From the NCBI RefSeq assembly GCF_011045015.1, contig NZ_JAAKZY010000089.1, positions 1-39,226 of the forward strand: a stretch of DNA of 39,226 bases, given 5' to 3'. Source of the stretch: Streptomyces scabichelini. Its GTDB lineage: Bacteria > Actinomycetota > Actinomycetes > Streptomycetales > Streptomycetaceae. The position numbers were made by a program, and so were the translations under genes. The notes under the pieces are model-generated. The model was not told where the DNA came from, ran no database searches, and saw only the letters and a list, made by a program, of their open reading frames with translations. Shown here one piece after another: positions 25,102-32,278 of this stretch; within the stretch, counting starts at the first letter, position 1; every line of letters starts with the position of its first letter.

Positions 25102-25416
25102 TCATTGTCCGGTCGTGGTGGCCGGGGAAGCCGGGGCCTGGGACGTGGGCGGGTTCACTGAATGCGGGGGAGTGCCGGCCGGACGGGCCGGGCTGTCCGA
25201 AGAGCCGTTCGTGACGGCGAACAAGGCGCACGCGGCAGCCGCAGCCAGACCCAGCAACACGATGGCGGTCCGGCGCAGGGGAAGGGACCACCGCCTGGGC
25301 CTGGCGGGAAGGCGGGCAGGCCGCAGGTGTCCCGAGTCGACGGTGTCGGCCCGGGCGGCGAGAGCCTCGCGCAGCCGGTCCTCGATCGCCTCGTGGCGGA
25401 TCTGGCTGCGGCTCAT
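25102..25416 (-). CDS. Small single-pass membrane protein after the sigma factor gene
   Basis: A 104-residue protein with a charged N-terminal part (MSRSQIRHEAIEDRLREALA), one membrane segment at about residues 51-67 (AIVLLGLAAAAACALFAV) and a Pro/Thr/Ser-rich outer tail. The ATG at 25416 follows GGAGAT; an upstream frame reaching 25527 overlaps the sigma gene and lacks a ribosome binding site. Position 64 bases after a SigE-family sigma gene suggests an anti-sigma-like or accessory role, but no zinc-binding HxxxCxxC motif is present, so it is not a standard ZAS anti-sigma factor. The function is unknown. Confidence 0.75.
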   Translation of the reverse strand: MSRSQIRHEAIEDRLREALAARADTVDSGHLRPARLPARPRRWSLPLRRTAIVLLGLAAAAACALFAVTNGSSDSPARPAGTPPHSVNPPTSQAPASPATTTGQ

Positions 25417-25480
25417 CGCCGGATCTCCGCAAGGTGCCGGCGGCGGGAAGGACAAGAGCGCGGCTGAGAGGGATGGTCGG

Positions 25481-26134
25481 TCATCGAGGTATCTCCTCCA
25501 GTTGTCTGCCGAGGGCGTCCAGAGCACGGCTGGCGGTCGACTTGACCGTCCCGCGGGACACGCCGAGGGTGTCGGCGATCTGCGCTTCGGTGAGGTCTGA
25601 CCAGTAGCGCAGCACCAAGACCTCGCGCTGCCGACGGGTGAGGCGCTGCAACGCGTTGATCACTTCCTGGTGGGTCTCGGCGAGGAGCACGCTGTGGTCG
25701 GCGGACGGGAAGGGGCGTTCGCGCTCAGGGATGTGGGCGCGTGCCGTACGGCGTCGACGCAGAACGGAGCGAGCCCCGTTGACCACGCTGGTTCGCAAGT
25801 ACGCCTCGGGGTCGTCCAAGTTCGCGAGCCGACGGCCGTGGCGGCGCAGAAGAGCGGTGAAGGCGTCCTGTACCACGTCCTCTGCCGTCGGAAGGTCGTC
25901 CACCAAAAGCAGTGCCAGTCGCACCAGCGCGAGCCGGCGGTGGTGGTAAAGCTCGCTGAAGCCGTGCTCGTCCCCGACTGCGGCCGTGCTGGGGGACAGG
26001 GCTTTGAACGGCCTTCTCCCGCCGTCCTTCTGATGTGTCAGTGAACGCGGAGCGAGTCCGCCCTGTACCAGCCTGCGAATGCTCTGCCACCAGGTGACCG
26101 ACGGGGCGGCGGTGGGGATCGTCGCTGTTCTCAC
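25481..26134 (-). CDS. SigE-family RNA polymerase sigma factor (ECF type)
   Basis: A 217-residue sigma factor. Region 2 spans ELYHHRRLALVRLALLLVDD to DAFTALLRRHG and region 4 spans LQRLTRRQREVLVLRYW, then EAQIADTLGVSRGTVKS. It belongs to the actinobacterial SigE (70-family) group. The GTG at 26134 has AGGAG 5 bases upstream. The ATG at 26227 further up would add a non-conserved Arg-rich tail and overlaps no ribosome binding site. Even with the later start there is a 60-residue N-terminal extension before region 2, longer than usual. It lies between the small secreted protein and the small membrane protein, all on one strand. Confidence 0.92.
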   Translation of the reverse strand: MRTATIPTAAPSVTWWQSIRRLVQGGLAPRSLTHQKDGGRRPFKALSPSTAAVGDEHGFSELYHHRRLALVRLALLLVDDLPTAEDVVQDAFTALLRRHGRRLANLDDPEAYLRTSVVNGARSVLRRRRTARAHIPERERPFPSADHSVLLAETHQEVINALQRLTRRQREVLVLRYWSDLTEAQIADTLGVSRGTVKSTASRALDALGRQLEEIPR

Positions 26135-26281
26135 GTGTCTCCTGGACGTCGCGGTACCGGTCTGTCCACCCGGATGCCGGGTGGACAGACCGTGCTGCCG
26201 GGCCTGAGCCGTGCAGCGTGTATTCACGTGGTGCCGCCGACCGGACCAGAGCCGATCAGCGAGCCGAAACGCTGGAGAGCC

Positions 26282-26593
26282 TCAGTGGGCCGGAGTCGCG
26301 GGCTGCTGCACCGGCTGGGCGGGCTTGGCGTCCTCCGGGACGTCCGTCTCCGAGGTGAGGGCGGGCGTTTCCGAGCCGGACACGTAGGGCTTGGCGTGCT
26401 TCCCGGTGGAGGTGGACGTCACGGGAGAGGTGGAGTGCGCCTTCTCGGCTTCGGTGGCATCCGGCGCGGTGGTGTCGGCGTGGGCCGTGAAGGCTCCACC
26501 GAGGGCCAGCGCGGCGCCCACGACTGAGACGCCCAGCGCGGCGCGAACCCGGCCCGGACGGGAATTGCGGACAGCGGCGTGACGTACTGACAT
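26282..26593 (-). CDS. Small secreted protein, no known domain
   Basis: A 103-residue protein with a clear signal peptide: MSVRHAAVRNSRPGRVRAA, then a hydrophobic stretch LGVSVVGAALALGGAFTA and likely cleavage after AHA (about residue 40). The mature 60-odd residues are rich in Thr, Ser, Pro and Ala and show no domain. The ATG at 26593 follows GAGGAAC. It precedes the sigma factor gene by 147 bases on the same strand and might be a target or sensor partner of it. It is the first gene after a 315-base non-coding stretch. Confidence 0.8.
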   Translation of the reverse strand: MSVRHAAVRNSRPGRVRAALGVSVVGAALALGGAFTAHADTTAPDATEAEKAHSTSPVTSTSTGKHAKPYVSGSETPALTSETDVPEDAKPAQPVQQPATPAH

Positions 26594-26745
26594 TTTCGTT
26601 CCTCGAATCATCGGTCTCAATGGGGCTGACCGCCCGTCATGGATGGCTTGCCATGCGGCGGCCCTCTGCTGGAGGCGCATCCACTCCGACAGACGTCCGA
26701 AGGCCTTCGGGGTTGCGGGTCGGGCGAGACTGACGCGTGGGAAAT

Positions 26746-26765
26746 TCAGTGATCTGGGTCACTGA
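26746..26765. promoter_or_regulatory. Inverted repeat TCAGTGA-N6-TCACTGA
   Basis: Perfect 7-bp arms around TCTGGG, in the 315-base gap (26594-26908) between the terpene synthase stop and the small secreted protein gene. It lies about 150 bases upstream of the latter start. The size and symmetry suit a dimeric repressor site; it could also be a short terminator hairpin for the terpene synthase gene. Nothing else recognisable is in this gap. Confidence 0.5.
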
Positions 26766-26908
26766 GTCCGGGACCGGTTCATGGGCCGGCAGCCGCAGTC
26801 CGCTCAGGCTGAGTCGCGCTGCCGACAGGGTCGTCAGTTCGACTCAGCGCGAACAGCAGTGGGGCGTCAACTGCGGCAACCTTGAGCCACGGTGTCCGAA
26901 CCGTGCTT

Positions 26909-27919
26909 TCATCGCTGGTGATCAGTCCATCGAAGGCGAGCGATCCGCGCAGGGTGAAGGTCGTCGACGGCGTATCGCTGGACCGAGGAATGCCATACGA
27001 GTTGTCCGCTCAGGTTGGCGGCGATGTTGGACGCGTAGTCGAGTGCGGCGGCGTGAACCAAGTGCGGCACCTCTTGCCTGGTGAGTTCCTCGCGGAGTTC
27101 CTGCTTCGCCGCCGCGACGGTGTGGAGGTGGGTTGCGGCCAACGCCGCCACCCGGTCCACGGCTTCCTGCAGTGAGCAGTTCTCTGTGTCCCGGAGGATT
27201 GTGACGGCGTTGTACCGATAGCCGACGAGGGTCTCACGACGGACGGAAAAGACGTCGTTCACCATGGCTATGTGCAGTGCTCCGGCCCGGCGCAGTTTGT
27301 TCATGGCGCCGCAGGTGCGCACGGAGTCGGGCAGCAGCACGGGAAGGCGCAATTCGTCCAGGTCCCACAGCCAGGGCATCCCCACCGAGTACATCCTCCA
27401 GCCGAGGTAGGTATCGAGGTCGGGAACAGTCCCTTCGGCGCTGAGGCGGGCCTCGGTCGCGTAGGAGCGAAGGAACGCCCTGAAGTGTCGTAGGAAGGCG
27501 TCGCGCCAGTCAGTGGGTCGTCCGCGGGAGGTCTTCGACCACAGGTCACTCAGTGCCCTGGCGACCGGGGGCCTTGCGGGAACCGACGTGCCTCGCAGTA
27601 CGTCGCAGAGCTCATCGACGGCTGCCACCCGGGCCGACGGCCTCTCGGTGAGATCGTCCTCGTCGAGTTGGTCGTCGATACGGAAGGTGAGGGCAAGCCA
27701 CCCAAGACCGGTGATCAGCGTGTCAAGGTCGGCGCGAGGCCACACGTACGCCCCTGACAGGTCGGCCCTGGTACGCCGCATCCTGATGCGTGCCTTGTCG
27801 GTCGGCGCCAGGCCATAGGCGTCGATCCACCTCCACATCGCCCGGGACGCCCGCTCCAAGTGCGGATTGCATTCCACCGGAAAAGGGACTTCGAAGAGGG
27901 GCATTCTGAAGTCGGTCAC
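26909..27919 (-). CDS. Class I terpene synthase (probably sesquiterpene)
   Basis: A 336-residue terpene cyclase. The aspartate-rich metal motif is DDQLDE at residues 82-87 and the NSE triad is NDVFSVRRE at 221-229. The diphosphate-sensing Arg is at 175, exactly 46 residues before the NSE Asn, with the helix-G Gly at 180. The RY pair is at 315-316. All elements needed to ionise and cyclise a prenyl diphosphate are present, and the length is normal for bacterial sesquiterpene cyclases; the product cannot be predicted. The GTG at 27919 follows GGAG. It is 65 bases downstream of the P450 gene on the same strand, so the P450 probably oxidises the terpene. Confidence 0.93.
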   Translation of the reverse strand: MTDFRMPLFEVPFPVECNPHLERASRAMWRWIDAYGLAPTDKARIRMRRTRADLSGAYVWPRADLDTLITGLGWLALTFRIDDQLDEDDLTERPSARVAAVDELCDVLRGTSVPARPPVARALSDLWSKTSRGRPTDWRDAFLRHFRAFLRSYATEARLSAEGTVPDLDTYLGWRMYSVGMPWLWDLDELRLPVLLPDSVRTCGAMNKLRRAGALHIAMVNDVFSVRRETLVGYRYNAVTILRDTENCSLQEAVDRVAALAATHLHTVAAAKQELREELTRQEVPHLVHAAALDYASNIAANLSGQLVWHSSVQRYAVDDLHPARIARLRWTDHQR

Positions 27920-27984
27920 GAGGACTCCACTGCTTGAAGTGGGCGCTGGGGTTCAGTCCCCATGTGATGCCGCTCGTCTCCCCA

Positions 27985-29418
27985 TCACCGGCCGATGCGG
28001 CGGTTGTGTCCATCGGAGCCCGCTTCGGCCACGAGACCGGCCCGGCGGTGGTACGCCATGGTGAGCACGTCTGGAGTAACCGTCATCACTGCCTGCGGTT
28101 GCGGGGTACGGGAAGTGAGCTGGAAGGCGGACCAGATTTGCAGGATGGTTGCCAGGATGATCGTCAGTTCCGCCCACGCGAAGGCCTCTCCTATGCACTG
28201 CCGGCGGCCGGCGCCGAAAGCCAGGAAGGAGTTACGGGCCTCTTTGGCGCGCTCAGGGGCCCATCGGTCCGGGTCGAAACACTCCGGGTCGGCGAAGACC
28301 TGAGGGTCGTGCTGGTAGAGGTAAGGGCTCCAGACGACATCGGAGCCCGCCGGAATACGGTGCCCTCCTAGGCCAACTGTCCGGGTGGCCGTGCGGGTGG
28401 TGAGCCATACAGGTCCGTACTTGCGGATGGCCTCCTGCAGAACCTGGCGGATGTACGGCAGGCGGTCCAGGTCCTCGTGGCGTACCGGCCTCTCCCCGCA
28501 CACGGCGTCCAGTTCCGTTCGCAGGCGCGCCGTGATCTCGTCGTGCTGGGTCAGCTCGTACAGGGCCCAGGCCAGCGTCGTTCCGGTGGTCTCGATCGCG
28601 CCGACGAGCAGAGTGATGACCTCGTCCTGGAGTTGCTGCTGACTGAGCAGGTCCTCGGTTGTGAGAAGGGCCTGGAGCAGTCCTTCGCCCTGCTGGGTGT
28701 GATGGGGGCAGTCCCTTGCTGCGGAGACGGCGGCGTCGGGGGCGGCGTGGTGTGATCCGCGGGCGTGGTCGGTGGCCTGGTCGATGATCGCGCGCAGTCG
28801 CCGCAGGTTGGCCTCATGGGCCCTGTTGGCGGGCAGTGGCAGACGGGTGACCCAGGGCGGCAGGATCGTCTGGCGTATCGTCCCCCGCATGATCACTGGC
28901 ATGAGCTGTGTGAACTCGGCCGCCAGGCGATCGGGGAGGTTCGTGCCGAACAGGGCGGTAAGAAAGGCGGCGAGGGTGACCTCGTTCATGTCGGCATAGA
29001 CATCCCGCTCCTGGCCTTCTCCCCAGGAGCTGACCAGGGCACGGACCTGCTCGACCATGGGATCGGTGCGTGCGGCTATGTGGGCCCTGTTGAACATCGG
29101 TTGCAGCCGACGCCGGTTGTGGAGATGGGCATCGCCGTCCGCGATCGTGGCGATGCCGTTGCCGAAGAAGGCCCGAAGGGCATCGAAGACTCTGCCGCCT
29201 TTGAGGAAATGGGCCGCGTCGGTGACGAGCATGCGCCGTGCCAGCTCGGGATCGGTCAGGACGTATGCCGGGGTGGGGCCGATGCGTATCCGGACCACGG
29301 GGCCGTAGTCACGCAGGGACCGCATGAAGGGAAGGGAATCGCGGGCCAGCTTGTGGCCGTGTCCAATGATGGGTAGGGCGCCGGGCGCTGTAGGGATGGA
29401 TGTGGGGGGCAAGTTCAT
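27985..29418 (-). CDS. Cytochrome P450, CYP170/CYP183-like
   Basis: A 477-residue P450 without a membrane anchor. The N terminus APGALPIIGHGHKLARDSLPF and the motif set resemble the bacterial CYP170/CYP183 branch found beside terpene cyclases: I-helix GAIETT at 273-278, ExxR as EAIRKYGP at 329, the PERF-like FDPDRWAPER near 382-391, and the heme loop FGAGRRQCIG with the ligand Cys at 408. The ATG at 29418 follows AGGAG by 10 bases; an earlier in-frame ATG at 29475 is less well supported. It lies between the HAD phosphatase and terpene synthase genes. It could oxidise the terpene or, as P450s in butenolide gene sets do, tailor the AfsA-derived signal. Confidence 0.92.
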   Translation of the reverse strand: MNLPPTSIPTAPGALPIIGHGHKLARDSLPFMRSLRDYGPVVRIRIGPTPAYVLTDPELARRMLVTDAAHFLKGGRVFDALRAFFGNGIATIADGDAHLHNRRRLQPMFNRAHIAARTDPMVEQVRALVSSWGEGQERDVYADMNEVTLAAFLTALFGTNLPDRLAAEFTQLMPVIMRGTIRQTILPPWVTRLPLPANRAHEANLRRLRAIIDQATDHARGSHHAAPDAAVSAARDCPHHTQQGEGLLQALLTTEDLLSQQQLQDEVITLLVGAIETTGTTLAWALYELTQHDEITARLRTELDAVCGERPVRHEDLDRLPYIRQVLQEAIRKYGPVWLTTRTATRTVGLGGHRIPAGSDVVWSPYLYQHDPQVFADPECFDPDRWAPERAKEARNSFLAFGAGRRQCIGEAFAWAELTIILATILQIWSAFQLTSRTPQPQAVMTVTPDVLTMAYHRRAGLVAEAGSDGHNRRIGR

Positions 29419-29499
29419 GGGTATGTCGCTCCTGGCTGAGCCGTCGGCAGCAGCGTCATCCGCTGAGCAAGCCACTGATGCCGAACCGGGAAGAGACCA

Positions 29500-29515
29500 T
29501 CAAGAAACCGTCAAG
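29500..29515 (+). promoter_or_regulatory. TCAAG direct repeat upstream of the P450 gene
   Basis: TCAAGAAACCGTCAAG has two TCAAG copies with an 11-base period, about 80 bases upstream of the P450 start. The spacing equals the repeat ahead of the MMPL operon (11740-11754), but orientation relative to the gene is opposite. It is a possible OmpR-type regulator site. Confidence 0.35.
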
Positions 29516-29705
29516 TCGCCTGCGTGCGGCTGTGGTTGCAGTGGACGCCCCGGACTGGCGAACCCCGCGCCAGTGTTCAAGGCCTTGAGAACACCGCGCG
29601 TGCGGCCGGTGGCCCCGGCGACCAGGACAGGACTGGCGTTAGCGGTGGACCATGCTGCTTGGCCACGCGGGGCGGGCGTTCGGCGTGTGGCTGCCGCGAG
29701 CAGCG

Positions 29706-30362
29706 TCAGAGGATGCTGGGCAGACCTGTCAGATGCCGCAGTTCGGCGAGGACTTGGCGGTTGTCACGGAAGTGGACGGCTTGCCAGCCCTGCCGTCGGG
29801 CCGCGGCACAGTTGCCTGCGAGGTCGTCGACGAGCACGCAGTCCTCGGGGGTGACACCGGCCGCCTTGGCCGCCAGATCGAAGATCTCCGGGTCGGGTTT
29901 GCGGACGCCGACCTTGCATGAGTCGATGAGACAGTCGACCTCGCCGGCCGGGGCGACGATCGCCCGCCAGTACGGCTCCCACTCGACGACGTTGTTCGAC
30001 AGGATGCCCACGCGGAACCCGTTGTCGCGGGCGTTCCGCAGGGCGCACACCATCACCGGGTTGGCCGTGACGCCGTCGAACCACTGCTCGCCGAAGCCCT
30101 CCAGGCGGGCACGGCTCAGATCAAGCTCTGGATGACGGCTCGTCAGGACACGGCGGAGGCGGCGCCCCCACTCGGCCTCGGTGAGGGCGGCGATCTCGAC
30201 GGGCGCCAGGGTCGGCATGCCCATCTCGTCCGCGACCTCCTTGATAGCGGCCTGAAGTTGCGCGGGCAGAATGCCGGTCTTGCGGTGGTAGGCGTCGTAC
30301 AACTCGTCCAGAGGCGGCGAGAGTACGCCGCCGAAGTCGAACCAGACCATGGGCAGGGGCAT
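29706..30362 (-). CDS. HAD-family phosphatase
   Basis: A 218-residue haloacid-dehalogenase-superfamily hydrolase. Motif I is WFDFGGVLSPP (nucleophile Asp near residue 9), motif II is ILSNN near 117, motif III Lys is in GVRKPDPEIF near 147, and motif IV is VLVDDLAGN near 170. A helical cap lies between motifs I and II. The start at 30362 has AGGAGG 8 bases upstream. The gene follows the AfsA-family gene by 87 bases. In butyrolactone/butenolide biosynthesis, AfsA condenses a beta-ketoacyl chain with dihydroxyacetone phosphate and the phosphate must then be removed, and HAD-type phosphatases occur in such clusters. I infer this role here. Confidence 0.9.
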   Translation of the reverse strand: MPLPMVWFDFGGVLSPPLDELYDAYHRKTGILPAQLQAAIKEVADEMGMPTLAPVEIAALTEAEWGRRLRRVLTSRHPELDLSRARLEGFGEQWFDGVTANPVMVCALRNARDNGFRVGILSNNVVEWEPYWRAIVAPAGEVDCLIDSCKVGVRKPDPEIFDLAAKAAGVTPEDCVLVDDLAGNCAAARRQGWQAVHFRDNRQVLAELRHLTGLPSIL

Positions 30363-30449
30363 ACAGCGGGCCCTCCTGTCAGGGCGATGTGGGATGAAGC
30401 AGCAAGGAGTTCGCGCGGCACGACATGCCTGCCGTGTCAGGCGGAGGGT

Positions 30450-31469
30450 TCAGCAGGCATGGGGCGCCAGGGCCGAGGCAGGGATGAGGAACTGGCCGAT
30501 GGGGCTGGTGCACCGCAGGGCGACCTCGGCTGTGGAGATCACGGTCTTCTCCTGGAGCATCTCCATACGGAAGACGGCCGCGCCTGGCGTCGCCCGGTCC
30601 TCGACCAAATCGGCTTGGCACACGGTGGGCAGTTCGAACTCACCGAACCGTGTGAAGGCGGCCGCGCAGTGCGTCAGCGTCAGCCGCCGGGGCGACAAGC
30701 CCAGCAGTTCGTGGGCCGCGTGCAGGGCGGTCTGCCGGTATGCCTCGAAGAACAGCGCACCGGGGATATGGTCGAGCGGGTGGTCGAACAGAGCCGGATG
30801 CGCCTGATCGACGATGACCTGGGCCACGACCTGGCGTCCGACGGCTGCCGCCTCCGCCAGGACGACGTTGTCGGGCGAGCGCCGCCCGACCGCGGCAGGG
30901 CTGAGCCGGCGGCCACTGGGGTGCGGGCGCGGAGTCTCCAGGTCGAGGGCAGCGCGGCCGCGTTCACGCAGCATGTCCCACGCATCGCCGGGCATCCACT
31001 GGATGGTCATGGTCATGGATGCGGCGTCATGGCCGTCGACAGCCAGCCGCATCTCCAGGGTGACGCCGACGAGCTCAGCGCCGCGGTGCTTCTCGCCCGT
31101 GATGGTGGCGGTCAGCAGTCCCCGCCCAGGCAGCCGCCCGATCTCCAGCGCTTTGGTGTCGAGGACGGTGAACTCGCCGGAGTTGAAGCTGAACTTGCGG
31201 TCCAGCGGGACGGCGCAGTGTTCGTGGGCGACCAGGATGGAGGTCTGCCGGAACACTTCGAGTAACAGAAGCGGGTCGTAGGCGGCGGGAGTCACCAGGT
31301 GATCGCTGTAGTAGCTGTGGACGCGTGGCAGTTGCGCCGCGACGAGGAATTCGTTGTCAGAACGGCGCTGAGTATCGGTCAGGAACACCTCGCAGATGGC
31401 GGCGCGGTGGACGAGCTGCCGGGAGACGGTTACCGCGTAGGACAGACCATGATTTACCGAAACGGACAT
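30450..31469 (-). CDS. afsA: AfsA-family gamma-butyrolactone (A-factor type) synthase
   Basis: A 339-residue protein with two A-factor hotdog repeats. The first carries QLVHRAAICEVFLTD at about residues 19-33 and a HEHCAVPLDRKF segment. The second carries DHPLDHIPGALFFEAYRQTA near 229-248, the counterpart of the DHVPGMVLLEAARQA block in characterised AfsA proteins, and a matching TRFGEFELPTVCQAD. These enzymes join a beta-ketoacyl group from ACP to dihydroxyacetone phosphate, the first step to diffusible signals that control antibiotic production. No ArpA/ScbR-type receptor gene is in the window. The ATG at 31469 follows GAGGGAG. Downstream genes on the same strand: HAD phosphatase, P450, terpene synthase. 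Confidence 0.92.
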   Translation of the reverse strand: MSVSVNHGLSYAVTVSRQLVHRAAICEVFLTDTQRRSDNEFLVAAQLPRVHSYYSDHLVTPAAYDPLLLLEVFRQTSILVAHEHCAVPLDRKFSFNSGEFTVLDTKALEIGRLPGRGLLTATITGEKHRGAELVGVTLEMRLAVDGHDAASMTMTIQWMPGDAWDMLRERGRAALDLETPRPHPSGRRLSPAAVGRRSPDNVVLAEAAAVGRQVVAQVIVDQAHPALFDHPLDHIPGALFFEAYRQTALHAAHELLGLSPRRLTLTHCAAAFTRFGEFELPTVCQADLVEDRATPGAAVFRMEMLQEKTVISTAEVALRCTSPIGQFLIPASALAPHAC

Positions 31470-31863
31470 GTCTTGGCACTCCCTCGAACCAGGAATGTTG
31501 AAAAGAACAGTGGTTCATCTGCGGACCATCATTACGCGTACCAGGGCGGCGCAACCAGGGGATGACAACCCCCGCCATTCGCGCCCATAAGGCCGTGGAC
31601 CGCACAGTCCCGGCGCGGGCTTTCCCTGCGAGAAAACCTACCTTGTCAAATACGGGCTTGTAAGGTGTGTCGCCGCTGGCCAAGGTGGCTCACGCCACGA
31701 TGCCGCGACGCGTCGGAGTGGGCGTTCACGACCAAGCGAGCACATCGATCATGCAAGCGCCGATGCCGGGGGCGGCCGGCGGCCGCTCCGCGACGAGCCG
31801 AGTCCGCCCGTGCACCATGAGCAGGGAGGCGCTCGATGTCGAGGGCGGCGGGAGGCAAGGGAG
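31470..31863. other. Non-coding stretch upstream of the AfsA-family gene
   Basis: 394 bases with no convincing gene on either strand. It holds copy B of the 70-bp repeat (31619-31688), about 150 bases upstream of the AfsA start. I looked for a clear palindromic ARE box (receptor site for butyrolactones) and did not see one. The right part has third-position bias in several frames but no family match. Confidence 0.6.
31619..31688 (-). repeat. 70-bp imperfect repeat, copy B (upstream of the AfsA-family gene)
   Basis: Aligns without gaps to 12770-12839, same strand, 58 of 70 identical by my count. Shared elements on the minus strand: ACCTTGGCCAGCGG, TTACAAGCCCGTA, CAAGGTA, GTTTTC and GGAAAGC. 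ACCTTG can pair with CAAGGT, and TTTC with GAAA, so a two-stem RNA is possible. It lies upstream of the AfsA-family gene. Confidence 0.7.
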
Positions 31864-32124
31864 TTGAGCGTCCGTCACGGACCGGGTCTTCGCGCGACGC
31901 GGCTGGCTACGAACCGACTGTTTGTGCCTGCAGACCGTGCCGACGAATTCGAAGCGCATTTCCGGCACAACATGCGCACCTATCTGCCTGGCGTGAAGGG
32001 ACTGCGGCGCAGCACGCTCCTACGTCCCGTCAGTGCCGATGATTCCTATGTTTCGATCAACGAGTTCGACAGCGAGGCCGATTTTCGGGCATGGATCACC
32101 TCGGACCTTTCACCTCTCCGATGA
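31864..32124 (+). pseudogene. Truncated antibiotic biosynthesis monooxygenase (ABM) domain
   Basis: The frame encodes ATNRLFVPADRADEFEAHF followed by RHNMRTYLPGVKGLRRSTLL and YVSINEFDSEADFRAWITSD, a good match to the N-terminal two thirds of small ABM-type heme-degrading/monooxygenase proteins. These normally begin at the ATNRLF point and run about 95-100 residues. Here the usual initiator codon is CTG, so the start is uncertain (TTG at 31864 after GGAGG is possible), and after ITSD the sequence ends in LSPLR and a stop, without the last beta strand. A one-base shift would continue for about 14 codons. Probably a decayed gene; it is not obviously linked to its neighbours. Confidence 0.6.
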
Positions 32125-32278
32125 TCTGGTGCTGATTACGGAAGGCTGAGCTTTCCTGGGGCTCTTGCGTGCACACGCGCTCATGCGCCAGTACTTTGCG
32201 CCCTCGCCGCCGTCGGCGCACCAATTGCCGAAGTAGTGGTACGTCGCCAACGGCACCGACGACTCACAGAACGTCCAC

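Noticed and set aside
31470..31690. Autoregulatory (ARE) box for a butyrolactone receptor upstream of the AfsA-family gene
   Set aside because: AAAACCTACC recalls half of an ARE, but no matching second half is present at the right distance.
31726..31968. Minus-strand open frame of 80 codons in the gene-poor strip
   Set aside because: No recognisable family, no ribosome binding site, and it overlaps the ABM-like frame, which has clear similarity.
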